Shown here piece by piece: positions 29,608 through 41,180 of a stretch of DNA of 64,000 bases (position 1 is its first letter; the number at the start of each line of letters is the position of its first letter). The stretch is from Tetrapisispora phaffii CBS 4417. Taxonomy: Eukaryota; Ascomycota; Saccharomycetes; Saccharomycetales; Saccharomycetaceae. Location: the NCBI RefSeq assembly GCF_000236905.1, contig NC_016520.1:186001-250000 (forward strand), in the 5' to 3' direction. A program made the position numbers and the translations under genes. Below the pieces are notes generated by a model that worked only from the letters and a program-made list of their open reading frames with translations, made no database searches and was not told the DNA's origin.

Positions 29608-30521
29608 TTCTGCTTGTTTTACTCAGAGATTGTTTGATCGTAACACTTCCCTAAAAACAGTACCTCCTCACTATTCAAACACATAGAACGATGATCTTAT
29701 TATATGGGCGATATCCTAATCTAAACGAGCAACAAGAACACCAGAATCTTCTTAGAATATTGTTCGATCTTACAATTAAAGAACGACTTTTTCTCATTTC
29801 TCTTGTAGGGTCCATCGGAATGTTGGATATGGAATTATAAACGTCAGTTGAGTAGATACATAGTCAAGAATGAGATAAGCTTCCCTATTGGAATACTGGA
29901 ACTCACAATCAAGATATTTTCAAATACATACATATAAAGTTCAGCATAATATAACTCAATTGCAACAGTCACTGGTTCTATTCAAGACAAGACCTCCACA
30001 TGAACAATATCTCTGGAAGACAGAGCTCAATTTTAAAAATCTTAATCATCCATCATCTTACCACTCACTTCTGGTCACTCTGCAAGTACATAACAACTCT
30101 AGCGTTCATTACAAATACAACTACAAACACATGCATTCGTTTATATACCATGCATTCATCACCTTGTGTCTTCTCGAGACATTTGAACTTTTCGACGTTT
30201 CTCCTAATACGGAAACGTTCAAAACAACTCAGCGAACAATAATAATAAACAAAAATGTGAAATGTTCAAGAGAAGTAATATAAAACATACAAGTAATTAA
30301 TTGTTCATTATACTTCTTTAGTTACTAGCTGTGTTCTCAGGGTGGTTCCAAAGGAAGGGGAAGAGCATTTGTTTCTTATTGAGTGTTGGTTCTTATTTCA
30401 GATTCAATAGAGTTAAACTAGAGTTTTTGCTGCCTGTTATTCGCTATTTGGTGTCATTCCAAAAATAGCAATTAGAGAAGAAGAAGAAGAAGAACAACAA
30501 CAACAACATCTGCTGTTTGCA
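29608..30521. other. 0.9-kb divergent intergenic region (MCA1/HOS3)
   Basis: Promoter region for both genes. An AAG run followed by a CAA run (about 30475-30508) lies just before the HOS3 ATG. A 131-codon frame at 29888-30283 starts from a non-ATG codon and has no recognisable domain, so it is not called. Nothing else seen. Confidence 0.55.
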
Positions 30522-32618
30522 ATGTCGAGTAATAATAGTGACCCACTATATAGGTTTCATCAACAGTTTAAACAGTTTGTTCAGAATAACCCAAATGTTA
30601 TCTCAGCAGCTAGGGCTGCTGCTACCATCCCTGAAAGCGCTAAAGCTGTCGTCGTGCTTTCCCCATTATCATTGCATCACACTTTCCAAAGAGACTGGGT
30701 GACTAAGTCGTATAAGAAGACTATTGTGGAAAGACCAGAGAGATTATTAGCTTCTTCCATGGGTATTGCCGCTGCTATTACTATGTATCCTGCGTTATTC
30801 ACTTTAAAGACTTCGCATAATAAGAGAGGATCAATATTCAGCTCATATGTTAGACGGATCCATGGTGACAGATGGCCAAACGACTTGATTAAGTACTGTC
30901 AAGAAGCTGATAAGAAGTTGCAGAACGGTGAGATTGAAGTTCCTGATTCATGGAATTCCGGCGATATATATCTGAGTTCGGAAACAATTAAAGCTATTGA
31001 AGGATCCATTGGCGCTCTAGAGTTAGGTTTGGATTCTATATTCCACGGCCCATCTGCGGAACATATCAGCAACAGAGCCTTTGTAGCTATACGACCACCT
31101 GGTCATCATTGTCATGTTTCTACTCCGTCGGGGTTTTGTTTGTTAAATAATGCACAGATAGCAATTGAATACGCCTATGAAAAATATGGTGTATCACATG
31201 CAGTCATCTTAGATTTTGATTTACATCACGGTGATGGCACTCAAGATATATGTTGGAAAAGAGCTGGATTCAAGCCAGATGATGGTAATGTTCAAGATGA
31301 TGAAGATAAAAATGAATATGATGACTTTGGTAAGAAAATGGCCGACTTTCCAAAAGTTGGCTACTTCTCAATGCATGACATAAATTCATTCCCAACCGAA
31401 AGTGGATACGCTACCAAAGATAACATCAAAAATGCTTCCACTTGTGTAATGGATGCACACGATCTCAATATTTGGAATGTTCATTTACAAACGTGGGCTA
31501 CAGAGGAAGATTTTAATAAATTATACCAAACTAAATATAGAACTCTTTTCGCAAAAGCTGATGAATTTTTTAAGAATGCAAAAAACCAAATGCAAGAAAT
31601 GAACAAACCATTTAAAGGTTTGGTGGTAATTAGTGCAGGTTTCGATGCTTCAGAATTTGAACAAACTTCGATGCAAAGACACTCAGTTAATGTTCCAACT
31701 AGTTTTTACACTACATTCACAAAGGATGCATTGAAATTGGCCCAACTACATTGTAATGGTAAGGTATTGTCTGTTTTAGAGGGTGGTTATTCCGACAAAG
31801 CCATTGCATCTGGTGTCTTCTCTCATTTGATTGGTTTGCAAAACCAGAACTGGATTAAGGAATGGGGTTCAGAACAAGTTATCAAGGAAATTGTCAGAGG
31901 TTGCAAACCTTCATGGACTCCATACAAGACTAAAAAATCCCGTGATGTCATTAGAATATGGGCCGAAGAAGTTATTGGTCTAGGTAGATCGATGATTAAT
32001 GAATTTGAGGATGTTTTACTTGAAGGCAAACAAGCTTCACCAAATGAATTATTTGGCACTGGAGATACTCATGCCCAAAGACTCACAAGATCACAAGCTA
32101 ACGAAATTAATAATGTAATAAAGAAAGTTCCGTCAGAAAAACAATCTTACCAACGCAGCGGGTATGCTGGTCACACTGAGAAATCCAGAATTGCATCTGC
32201 AAAAGCTTCATCGCATAGTGGCAGAACTTTGAACTTAAAGAAAGAAGTTCCTTTTGTTGATCAAGAAATCCCAAGCGATGACGATGATGAAGATTATCAA
32301 TACGATGAAGAATTAAACAAAACCTTTAATCGTACCGTCGAAGATATCACCATTGATGATATCTCAAGACATCTTGAAACATTAGAAATAATACAGTCTG
32401 ACGACGATAATGAAACTGATGAACGTGGTTCTAATAAAAATAGCTCAAAAAGTGGTAAATATAAAACTCCAATGAACACCACATCAAGAAACATGAAAAC
32501 GAATAGAAATTCAAATATATTAAATTTCGACGATAGTGATATCTCCATGATATCTCACATAGGTAGTACAACTCGTTCCAGAAATTCTCATACTACTAGA
32601 AGTGGAGGAAATTGGTAG
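30522..32618 (+). CDS. HOS3: Histone deacetylase Hos3
   Basis: A 698-residue zinc-dependent deacetylase (S. cerevisiae 697). Hos3 is a homodimeric, trichostatin-insensitive class II-like enzyme that sits at the bud neck and daughter-cell nuclear pores. The catalytic domain spans about 45-450: RPPGHHCHVSTPSGFCLLNN holds the active-site His pair (about 191), VILDFDLHHGDGTQD the metal-binding Asp/His, and VVISAGFDASEFE and SVLEGGYSDKA close the site. An insertion after the DGTQD motif is acidic. Residues from about 500 form a Ser/Asn-rich tail with an acidic stretch (SDDDDEDYQYDEE). The ATG follows the AAG/CAA repeats. Corresponds to YPL116W. Confidence 0.95.
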   Translation: MSSNNSDPLYRFHQQFKQFVQNNPNVISAARAAATIPESAKAVVVLSPLSLHHTFQRDWVTKSYKKTIVERPERLLASSMGIAAAITMYPALFTLKTSHNKRGSIFSSYVRRIHGDRWPNDLIKYCQEADKKLQNGEIEVPDSWNSGDIYLSSETIKAIEGSIGALELGLDSIFHGPSAEHISNRAFVAIRPPGHHCHVSTPSGFCLLNNAQIAIEYAYEKYGVSHAVILDFDLHHGDGTQDICWKRAGFKPDDGNVQDDEDKNEYDDFGKKMADFPKVGYFSMHDINSFPTESGYATKDNIKNASTCVMDAHDLNIWNVHLQTWATEEDFNKLYQTKYRTLFAKADEFFKNAKNQMQEMNKPFKGLVVISAGFDASEFEQTSMQRHSVNVPTSFYTTFTKDALKLAQLHCNGKVLSVLEGGYSDKAIASGVFSHLIGLQNQNWIKEWGSEQVIKEIVRGCKPSWTPYKTKKSRDVIRIWAEEVIGLGRSMINEFEDVLLEGKQASPNELFGTGDTHAQRLTRSQANEINNVIKKVPSEKQSYQRSGYAGHTEKSRIASAKASSHSGRTLNLKKEVPFVDQEIPSDDDDEDYQYDEELNKTFNRTVEDITIDDISRHLETLEIIQSDDDNETDERGSNKNSSKSGKYKTPMNTTSRNMKTNRNSNILNFDDSDISMISHIGSTTRSRNSHTTRSGGNW

Positions 32619-33322
32619 AGAGAAATTTAAAAATGGGAAACAAACAAATACAGATCATTATATCGTCATAATATCCATAATATTACACTCTTCCTTCAAG
32701 ACTTTAAATTGCATTAACATTTATTTCATTGCTGGAACTTTCAATAACTTTGGAGAGGTAATAGTGAGTTAAACAAATAGAACTACAAACATCAATCCTT
32801 CCTTATATGAGCAAAGATACCCCTTCATACCATTATTTTTCTATTTTCTCGTAGCAAGAACCGGAATGCATATACATACTGTACATATAAATATATATTA
32901 AGTCAATATATCTATAGTAGTTATAAATAATTACAATAAACCTTACTTATTGAGCATTTTATTATCTAAACTTATCTCTCCAAATGCTTTAAGCTCTTTA
33001 AATATGAAGCCATTTGATTCTGTTTGGGCGCGCTACAGTGTTAACGCAAAGAGTAGCAACAAATAAGAGCCTAATTGGTCATCTCAAGATAATACTTTAT
33101 TTAAACTTGTATAATCATTTAATAAGATAGGTATATAAAACTTCTAAACAGTTTTTATTATACCTTCTACTGCTATTATAGAAAAAGGTGGTGAGTTGAA
33201 CTAGTTTGGTTAACAAAACAAGGCTATTACAATTTATTAAAAGTGAGAAGTGACTCTTTTTTGAGAATCGTTTAAACTTATACCAGAATAGGTTTAAAGC
33301 TTCATATATATTCATAGAAGAA
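32619..33322. promoter_or_regulatory. LIP5 promoter region with a CCAAT (Hap) box
   Basis: The 704 bp between tandem HOS3 and LIP5. TAATTGGT at 33072-33079 fits the inverted CCAAT site of the Hap2/3/4/5 respiratory activator, 244 bp before the LIP5 ATG. A GGGCGCGC patch lies near 33027. Otherwise AT-rich. Confidence 0.45.
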
Positions 33323-34453
33323 ATGTCTATGCTCCAAAGATCAGCAAATAATATTTTTCATTCATATACTAATAAGAGATTGATATCGAATACTGTGAAG
33401 AATGCAACAGTCGATAACATCAGTAGAGGCAGAAGAGCCACACAATTCAAAGATACGTTAAATAAAGGTCCTTCATTTGCTGATTTTCTATCAGGTAAAG
33501 CTGCAAAGTTTAATTTAGATCCTCTAGAGAGTGCTAGACAAGATAAAGAAGAAGTTAAGAGATTACCCAAATGGCTTAGAGTACCAATTCCAAAAGGTTC
33601 AGGTTATCACAAATTACAGAAAGATCTGAAAGAACTTAAATTAAGTACAGTTTGTCAAGAAGCAAAGTGTCCAAATATAGGAGAATGTTGGGGTGGAGAT
33701 GATAGATCAAAATCTACAGCAACAATTATGTTATTAGGTGATACATGTACTCGTGGATGCAGATTTTGTTCCGTCAAGACAAATAGAAATCCTGCAAAAC
33801 CAGATCCATCGGAACCATTAAACACAGCTGAAGCTATCAGTAGGTGGGGTCTAGGTTATGTTGTGTTGACAACTGTGGATAGAGATGATTTAGTTGATAG
33901 TGGTGCATACCATTTGGCTGAGACTGTGAGGTTGATAAAAGAAAAGGCACCAAAGACATTAGTTGAAACGTTATCTGGTGATTTCATGGGTAATTTAGAG
34001 ATGGTTGATGTCATGGCCATGAGTGGGCTGGATGTGTATGCACATAATCTAGAGACTACAGAAGCTTTAACACCACATGTTAGAGATAGAAGAGCTACAT
34101 ACAGACAGTCGCTGGCCGTGCTAGAACGAGCAAAGAAAACTGTACCTGATTTAATAACAAAAACGTCAATTATGCTAGGATTAGGGGAAACAGATGAACA
34201 AGTTTTACAAACACTGAAGGATCTAAGAACAATAGATTGTAATGTCGTCACATTTGGTCAGTACATGAGACCTACCAAAAGACATATGAAGGTTGTCGAG
34301 TATGTCCATCCAGATAAATTTGATTACTGGAAGCAGATTGCTTTAGACATGGGTTTTTCTTACTGTGCATCTGGACCACTTGTTAGGTCATCTTACAAAG
34401 CTGGTGAGTCTTTTATTGAAAACATACTTAGATCAAGAAAGCACCAGAAGTAA
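33323..34453 (+). CDS. LIP5: Mitochondrial lipoyl synthase
   Basis: A 376-residue radical-SAM enzyme that inserts two sulphurs into octanoyl chains on lipoate-dependent mitochondrial proteins such as PDH-E2, KGDH-E2 and glycine-cleavage H protein. The N-terminal 30 residues are basic and hydroxylated, as expected of a mitochondrial leader. The auxiliary cluster motif is [12 protein letters not shown] (C111, C116, C122). The radical-SAM motif is CTRGCRFC (C142, C146, C149). The C-terminal RSSYKAGE carries the serine that ligates the auxiliary cluster. Corresponds to YOR196C; convergent with BEM3. Confidence 0.96.
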   Translation: MSMLQRSANNIFHSYTNKRLISNTVKNATVDNISRGRRATQFKDTLNKGPSFADFLSGKAAKFNLDPLESARQDKEEVKRLPKWLRVPIPKGSGYHKLQKDLKELKLSTVCQEAKCPNIGECWGGDDRSKSTATIMLLGDTCTRGCRFCSVKTNRNPAKPDPSEPLNTAEAISRWGLGYVVLTTVDRDDLVDSGAYHLAETVRLIKEKAPKTLVETLSGDFMGNLEMVDVMAMSGLDVYAHNLETTEALTPHVRDRRATYRQSLAVLERAKKTVPDLITKTSIMLGLGETDEQVLQTLKDLRTIDCNVVTFGQYMRPTKRHMKVVEYVHPDKFDYWKQIALDMGFSYCASGPLVRSSYKAGESFIENILRSRKHQK

Positions 34454-34668
34454 CTTTAATAATGTGTAACTTATCATCTCCAAAGTGCACTTTCTGTCAA
34501 TAGATAATATATAGTCTTGTATTTGCGTTTATTTATCTATTTATTTATAATAGCTCTTGTTAATATATTTCGACAAGAATAATACGATACCATTATTCAT
34601 TCTCAGCTAAATATTATAAATATTATAAATATTTTTATGAATTAAAATATCTGTATTTCTATTAATTA

Positions 34669-37593
34669 TTAAGATAATTGCGGAATATCCACATCTATAA
34701 GTACTCTTTCGTTGTCAGATATAGGTTTCCCATCTTTAAATATACAATCAAAATCAACTATGAATGGTTGAAGTATGTCTATCGGAATATTAAGAGTAGG
34801 AGAAAATACAATGCAAATGTTTTTCAAGTTCATTTTATTGATCTTATTATTTTCACTCGTCTTCTTTAATAATTCGAATAATGCATACATCAACGCCACC
34901 TTTGAATTAGACATTGAAGGACTTTGGATTAATTTCTTAAATTCCAAGGCTACTAAAGAAGGGCTATTACTAGATTCAGCAGCGTTTTTGAAAGATGAAT
35001 AAAACTCATCACCAAATATTAAGTGTGGCAAATTACGGAGATAAAGTTTTAATAAACTAGCTGCTGTATTCACATCTACTATATTCGATGTTGTCGACTC
35101 ACTTTCCTCCAAATATGTACAAAGATTGATATCATGATCTGTATTAAATTTATCTTGTAATATCCTTACCAATGCAGAAGACCCACTCAATCTAAATATA
35201 CCTTGTTCTTGTAAACCACCTTTTGTATATATAAATTCCAAGCATCGATAAACGATACTAGGAATTTCATATTTATTCTGAAGTTTGTGTGATGATAGCT
35301 TAACTGCTTCTTCGATAGGTAATCCAAAGATTCCTTTAGATCTAGTAAAATTATGGGAGGAAGTGATTGGGTTAGAGATGAAATAATTTATTTCATCACT
35401 TTCTGTTGGCAGAGCTTCTTCGGATCCAGGAGATGGACTTAAAATTCCCATTGACCTCTTAAATGGAAAGAAACTACGTTTCCCCTTTTTCTGCTCCTTT
35501 CTATCACACTGCTCTGGACTTTTTGATGGAGATATTGGGCTATGTGAGTTTAATGGAATTTTAGTCTTTTCTTCAAATGAATCAGCAAGCGAAGCTTGAT
35601 CAATCGTAGAACTTTGAGAAGATTTCGATTGAGATTTGTTACTAACTGAATCTAATATATTTATCCATTCTGATTTTTCAGCTGCGGTTTCAGCACACAT
35701 ATAGTACTTATTATTTGAAGATAACCCACCCTTATGTTCAACGATTTGAAAACCATGAATTGTTCCATATTTATTGTCTTGAGAGGCATGTATCGATTCA
35801 ATAGTGGTATTATTAATATTAGTAGATTCTTTTATAGTCGAGTCTTCAAGCAAATCCAATATATTATCATGCAAAACTGCATAATTTACTTTCCATGGTT
35901 GAGTTGAGCTTAATGTTTTTTGTCTTCTAGTTAGCAAGTAGCCTTCTTTAGAGGAATCATGCAAACTTTCAGGGTTGATTACTGTGTCTGTGCTAATAAA
36001 TCTTGCAATTAACAGTCCAATTTCACCGGAAAAGGTTGGGATGTTGAATAAACTGGACAAATAAGCATTAATTTTTGCCAATCTCGAATAAACCTTTAAT
36101 GGAGTCAAGGTATCAAAAAGGCTATTATCCGGTAAGGGAGGAAGTGAATATTCCCCCGACATAGATCTCAATTGATTATTTAATTCAAATATTTTATAGA
36201 ATGATTTGGCAAACCTAAAAATTTCTTTATCCGTGTTACGATCAACAACACTAATCAAAACCAATCGTTCCTTAGATGAACTAAGCTGATCTATATATAA
36301 TGTACTAATTGCAGTAAGTTTAATAGTACCAAAGTCTTGTGGTTCAACAAATAATGGGATGTGATTTGATTCTGCAGGGCTTTTGACACTTGGGATATTA
36401 TCTCCATTCAAACTCTTGAGACTTGGTGATCTTGACATCTTAGAAGATAATAATGGGCTGGCACGATTTTTATTAGTATTTGTATCATAAGCTTTATCTT
36501 CTATTGAAGGAATAGATAAAAATTGTTGTCCAATATCTCTTTTAAAATCTGTTGGTTTACTTAATATCACGGGTGAGCTTAATTTTGCGTCTGTATTCAG
36601 ATGTGCAGCTGTTGGTGATGTTTTTACTAAGCCATCTACTTTCTTGTCATCGATTGATAAAGGATTTGAAAATTTTAGATCTGTAGACCCCGTTAAAAAT
36701 GAATGATCCAATAGTTCTGTGAAATCATTGATCTTGGCTTTGGACGAAGGTGAAAACTCAGAATTGTTAGTCAATTCAGACTTTTTCAACTGATCCAAAG
36801 AAGTTTTAGAAGTATCATTAAAAAATTTTAACTTTGATTGATCAAAAAAGGATATATCTGTTTCGGTGGAGAAAATTTCAGTTAATGGAGAATGTATATG
36901 ATTATTTATCACAGCTGTGACACGATTAGCCCTTTGTGGAGACTCTAGTCTATCTCTCATTGGAGAACGTGGCCTCAATGGAGATATTTCGCCTTTTGTC
37001 AATTTCAATGACTGTTCTGATGCAGATAATACAGAGGAACTTGATTTATTGGAACCTGTAATATTTGGTGATGATAAGTTTATATTATCATGAGTTTTAT
37101 GCAATCTAGTAGGATCTGGTGACATATCATCCAATGCACTATCTATTGTGTTCTCGATGTCAAAATTACTTGTTAATGAATGTTTAACGTCATCTGATTC
37201 ATTTAATTTTAGTGGTGTAACGCTTGAATTTAATATTTTTCTATTAGTTGTTCTATTGTTTGACCTTGTTGGAATAGGTTTTGACAATTGATTGCTAGTA
37301 TTTAGCAATACCGTATCGGTATCATTGTGTATCAAAGTTACAGCATTGTTTTTCTGCAACTTGTCTTCAAGGTCCTCTATGTATTGGTTCAGTCTATCTA
37401 TATCATTCTTTTGGTCTTTCAATTTTTTTTTCAATTCTTTGTTCTCTTCCACTAACGCATCATAAGAAGGTGTTTGGTCTGGTTCAATGACATTATCTTC
37501 AATGTATTCAATGACCTTATCTTTCTGCAGTCTGTGGTCATTATATTGCTGTAATAGCTCCAAAGCTCCAAGAGGAGTTCTAGAATTAGTCAT
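34669..37593 (-). CDS. BEM3: Rho GTPase-activating protein Bem3
   Basis: A 974-residue GAP for Cdc42 that limits polarity and septin-ring signals at the bud site. A coiled coil lies near residues 40-85, then a long Ser/Asn-rich region with many S/T-P sites (to about 415). A PX domain covers about 421-530 (TIKLTAISTLYIDQL to LIARFIS), a PH domain about 544-647 (SKEGYLLTRRQKT to SEWINILDSV), and the RhoGAP domain about 754-970 with the arginine finger in QGIFRLSGSS (about 796). ATG 37593 is used; four codons upstream the frame has only TTG. The 3' gap (34454-34668) is convergent. Corresponds to YPL115C. Confidence 0.94.
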   Translation of the reverse strand: MTNSRTPLGALELLQQYNDHRLQKDKVIEYIEDNVIEPDQTPSYDALVEENKELKKKLKDQKNDIDRLNQYIEDLEDKLQKNNAVTLIHNDTDTVLLNTSNQLSKPIPTRSNNRTTNRKILNSSVTPLKLNESDDVKHSLTSNFDIENTIDSALDDMSPDPTRLHKTHDNINLSSPNITGSNKSSSSVLSASEQSLKLTKGEISPLRPRSPMRDRLESPQRANRVTAVINNHIHSPLTEIFSTETDISFFDQSKLKFFNDTSKTSLDQLKKSELTNNSEFSPSSKAKINDFTELLDHSFLTGSTDLKFSNPLSIDDKKVDGLVKTSPTAAHLNTDAKLSSPVILSKPTDFKRDIGQQFLSIPSIEDKAYDTNTNKNRASPLLSSKMSRSPSLKSLNGDNIPSVKSPAESNHIPLFVEPQDFGTIKLTAISTLYIDQLSSSKERLVLISVVDRNTDKEIFRFAKSFYKIFELNNQLRSMSGEYSLPPLPDNSLFDTLTPLKVYSRLAKINAYLSSLFNIPTFSGEIGLLIARFISTDTVINPESLHDSSKEGYLLTRRQKTLSSTQPWKVNYAVLHDNILDLLEDSTIKESTNINNTTIESIHASQDNKYGTIHGFQIVEHKGGLSSNNKYYMCAETAAEKSEWINILDSVSNKSQSKSSQSSTIDQASLADSFEEKTKIPLNSHSPISPSKSPEQCDRKEQKKGKRSFFPFKRSMGILSPSPGSEEALPTESDEINYFISNPITSSHNFTRSKGIFGLPIEEAVKLSSHKLQNKYEIPSIVYRCLEFIYTKGGLQEQGIFRLSGSSALVRILQDKFNTDHDINLCTYLEESESTTSNIVDVNTAASLLKLYLRNLPHLIFGDEFYSSFKNAAESSNSPSLVALEFKKLIQSPSMSNSKVALMYALFELLKKTSENNKINKMNLKNICIVFSPTLNIPIDILQPFIVDFDCIFKDGKPISDNERVLIDVDIPQLS

Positions 37594-38256
37594 TGAGTTA
37601 CTCAATGATGCAATGGGTAAAGTAAAAAATATTCACAACTGTAACTCGTCTCCTTTACAACCAGCAACTCCTAAACTCTACCAACAATGTACGGTAAATT
37701 TATAATTGATATGCTTAATTTGTAGCTGCTAAATAAAATGATATCGTTTGCGTTTCTGATGAATTCCAAATCAATTATGTATTTAGGAGATTAAAAATCG
37801 AAAGACCGATCAGTACTGTTTTAATTCGTTAAAGATTTTAAATCAAGTTTGTATATTAGAAAAGTATCAATATACACAGGTTATATAATGATAAATAAGT
37901 CATTGATTTATTTAATATTAATCTTAATCCAATGTTTTTAAGACACTCATCTCTCTATCTTTTTACACCGAATCTTATTAGATAAAAGTTTTGATCTTTG
38001 ATGCAATTAACAAAAATAAAATATTATTGCGATGGGCCGTTCTCAATTAACGATGGTTTTTGATGAAACCTTTAAATGTGAAAAATGTCTACATATAATT
38101 ATATCTTAATCATAAGCCTGTGGGTAGATTAAAGTATGAAGGGTATTACAATTTATAAGTATATCTAGAACTACTGAAGATTTAATTAATGTGTCTTTTA
38201 AATGGTAAACCTGTCAATTGCTATATCAATCGCAATGGAGATGATAAATGGTAGAA
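37594..38256. other. BEM3 promoter / SLK19 3' flank
   Basis: AT-rich tandem intergenic region of 663 bp. No recognised motif, RNA gene or protein-like frame. Confidence 0.6.
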
Positions 38257-40713
38257 TCATTCTTTCTCTAGAAGTTGTAGAACTTTTTGCTTCTCGTTAC
38301 GTTCGAGAGCCAATTGTTTTTTCAACTGATCAACCTCTTGTAGATAGCCCTCATTTTGTAATGTCAATTGATCGATTTTTGTTTGGTATTTTGAGTCATA
38401 GCCTTTTTTTAATAACTTTACTTTCTGTTCATGTTTACTTGAATATTGTACATAGAGGTCTTCCGCTAATAATTTTAGTCTTTTGTTTATTTCTTGCTCT
38501 TTATTAGCTAACTGTTCTTTCAAAGTAGTTGTTTCTGTCTTTAATGAATTGATCTCGTCTGACATCTTGGTCATATTTTCATTCATCGTCTCTTCTTGAC
38601 GGTTAGTTTTAGAATTCCCAGTTTTTAAAAGTTCATTTTCTTTCTTCAAAGTATTCATGTTGTCATTATTTTCTTCAATTAACGTTTGCAATAAGCTTAT
38701 GTTTGCATGCACTCTTTCTAATTCCGCTAAATGCTCTTCTTCCATATTTTTACATTTCATTTGTAAACTTTCCACTTCTAAACGATTTTTATCTAAGTCA
38801 GAACATTTATCTTGATATTTCATCTTCCATTCCTCAGTTTTATCCTCTAACTTATTGATTGAGTCATTCAAAACCATCTCCTTTTCTTTGAGGGCTTGAA
38901 TTTCAATTTTCAATTGCCCAACTTGAGCTTTATTTATCTCTGAATCATCATTTGATTCAGTATTCTGTTTCTTTAGAAGCTCTATTGAGTTTATTTTCTC
39001 ATGGAGCTCAGTTTCTAGTGATGTTTTCTTAGCAAGTAATTCGTCAACTAATTTCGTGTTATTTTCTAACTGTTGTTCTGTTTCTTTTAGTTTGATTTCT
39101 AATGTTTCCTTTTCACTAATAGACGAGGTTTTTAGTTCATCTAATTGGCTCTCTACTTCAATTTTTGCTAAACGTGTTTCTTCTAACTGTTTATTTAAAT
39201 CATTAGTTGTTCCACTCTGTTGGCTTAATGTGTCTTGTAATTTCTGCTGCAAAGTTTTATATTCTTCAGTGATGGTTTCTAACTTATTACTATTCAATTT
39301 ATCCTTCTCTTCCAGGGAATGGATATTTTCATTCAAGTCTTTAACTTGATTTTCATATGATGAGAGTTCTGAGCCTAGCTTTTCTTTATCAGATATTAAT
39401 TGATTTAAATTGTTAAGCACAGCTTGATGGTCTTTTTCTAGCGCTTGAAGTTTATCATTAACCTCTTCATGAGATAGTTTCCATTTTTCCGATTCATCAG
39501 AGGTTTGGTTGTACTTATTTTGTAGAATTTTCTGATTTTGATTCAACATTGAAATTTCATCTTTATATTCACTTATTTTCTTCTTTAATTTATCAATTTT
39601 CCTATTTTGATTCTCTCTTTCTGTTTGAATATTTTCCATCTCTTCTGCAGTTATGTTTATTTTTGTTTCATATTTTTCTGATAATCCATCATATTCTGCT
39701 TTTAATAATTTAAAGTTGTATATTGTTTGTTCCTGCGCAGAAAGTGAAATATTTAATTCTTTATTGAGGTTATTTATTTGCGCTATCAGATCTTTGTTTC
39801 TTTCTGATATAACTTTAAAACTATTATGTTCATCTATAACATATTTTTTTTTATTTTCTTCGAGATGATTTAGTTGCATGCTAATAGCCAAATCTGTATT
39901 ATATAGCGGCGTTAATTTATTCAAATTAGGAGTATCATCTCTTGTTTGTTTTTCTGGTGTGATTACTTTATCAGAATTACTCTCTGTATTTTTTTTATCA
40001 GCTTTCATATCATCAAACCTATGGGTTTCTTCATTAGTTGTTTCGAATATGGCCTTCTGAATTTCAATTGTTTTCATATTATCAACATGTAGTGAAAACT
40101 TATTTGGACTATCGATCATATCGACCATATCGATTTGTTTCGGTAAAGTATTTCCTTCATTGTAACTGTCTTCTCTCTCACCATAATCCTTTTGTAAATC
40201 AGGTGCGCCATCCAGCTGTAATTTCGGTCTCTTAACTATCGGTCCATCAACATCGGTATCATGTGTGTTTGTAGCAGCTTCATCTGAGGCTTTGACAGGT
40301 GAGCTTATATCAATCTTAATAGGAGAGTGATTCATTCTGACTACATCATCGTCATCATCATCGTCATCGTCATTAAGTTCCTTATGTATGGCTTGGTAAC
40401 TATCTTTTGCAAACGATTTTATTTTGTCAGCTTTGTGATTGAACATCTGATTAATATCAATATTATCTAATATTTCCTTCTCCATGTTATTGTTATCACT
40501 AGGTTGGTTAGTTCTTAGAATACAATCTAATGCCAAATCAGAATTAGCAAAGGATTGGTTTTGCATGCCATTCATTCTCGATGGCGATGACTTCCCAACA
40601 GGTTGTACTTTGTAATCACCGGAACTGTCTTTTAATCCTAGCTCTCCTTGCCTCATATCAATAAAATCAATCGGACCAACCTTATTTCTTGGAGTTTTTG
40701 GTGATGAATCCAT
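38257..40713 (-). CDS. SLK19: Kinetochore/spindle FEAR-network protein Slk19
   Basis: An 818-residue coiled-coil protein (S. cerevisiae 821). Slk19 is a kinetochore and spindle-midzone protein of the FEAR network that promotes Cdc14 release, and it keeps sister centromeres together in meiosis I. The N-terminal 270 residues are polar with a run of eight or more Asp near residue 125. From about 270 to the end the protein is almost unbroken heptad coiled coil (for example LNQLISDKEKLGSELSSYEN). ATG 40713 (MDSSPKTP) is chosen; the frame is open upstream over a low-complexity stretch. An MCB element lies 280 bp upstream. Corresponds to YOR195W. Confidence 0.88.
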   Translation of the reverse strand: MDSSPKTPRNKVGPIDFIDMRQGELGLKDSSGDYKVQPVGKSSPSRMNGMQNQSFANSDLALDCILRTNQPSDNNNMEKEILDNIDINQMFNHKADKIKSFAKDSYQAIHKELNDDDDDDDDDVVRMNHSPIKIDISSPVKASDEAATNTHDTDVDGPIVKRPKLQLDGAPDLQKDYGEREDSYNEGNTLPKQIDMVDMIDSPNKFSLHVDNMKTIEIQKAIFETTNEETHRFDDMKADKKNTESNSDKVITPEKQTRDDTPNLNKLTPLYNTDLAISMQLNHLEENKKKYVIDEHNSFKVISERNKDLIAQINNLNKELNISLSAQEQTIYNFKLLKAEYDGLSEKYETKINITAEEMENIQTERENQNRKIDKLKKKISEYKDEISMLNQNQKILQNKYNQTSDESEKWKLSHEEVNDKLQALEKDHQAVLNNLNQLISDKEKLGSELSSYENQVKDLNENIHSLEEKDKLNSNKLETITEEYKTLQQKLQDTLSQQSGTTNDLNKQLEETRLAKIEVESQLDELKTSSISEKETLEIKLKETEQQLENNTKLVDELLAKKTSLETELHEKINSIELLKKQNTESNDDSEINKAQVGQLKIEIQALKEKEMVLNDSINKLEDKTEEWKMKYQDKCSDLDKNRLEVESLQMKCKNMEEEHLAELERVHANISLLQTLIEENNDNMNTLKKENELLKTGNSKTNRQEETMNENMTKMSDEINSLKTETTTLKEQLANKEQEINKRLKLLAEDLYVQYSSKHEQKVKLLKKGYDSKYQTKIDQLTLQNEGYLQEVDQLKKQLALERNEKQKVLQLLEKE

Positions 40714-40992
40714 TTTTAAATATATATGTAGTTGACTATGCGTGTATATCAATATCAATATAAATATATTAGAGGTAAATCAATAACCAAATATATCTTT
40801 TGAGACTTAATAAAAACAGAATGGGGATTCCACCAAAGTTTATACCACAGTACTATGAATCTTATAGCTGTCCAGTGATATTAACCTACTATAAATATGA
40901 TACTTTATTTGAATATTCTTCTAATTGATTATACATTTATTGTAGTTCACTTTTATAAATTCCAGGATTTAAACATCTGCATAAGAAACATT

Positions 40993-40998
40993 ACGCGT
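40993..40998. promoter_or_regulatory. MCB element upstream of SLK19
   Basis: ACGCGT within TTACGCGTCA, about 280 bp before the SLK19 ATG, is the core site of the G1/S factor MBF (Mbp1-Swi6). The rest of the 467-bp gap (40714-41180) is AT-rich with nothing else recognised. Confidence 0.6.
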
Positions 40999-41180
40999 CA
41001 GCTGGTATCACAGACAATCGAAATGACACGTCAAAGAGAAAGTTGTCACACTCATCTGACAGTATTTAGATTATAGCAACTATGAATTGGATAATAGTAA
41101 ATATATACATATGTGTATATATGATAAAGTGGTTTATTTGTAGCTAAATAAAAGAAGCAACCTAATACATTTATTAGTCA

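Noticed and set aside
29888..30283. 131-codon frame (+ strand) between MCA1 and HOS3
   Set aside because: It starts only from a non-ATG codon, shows no domain, and lies in a promoter region.
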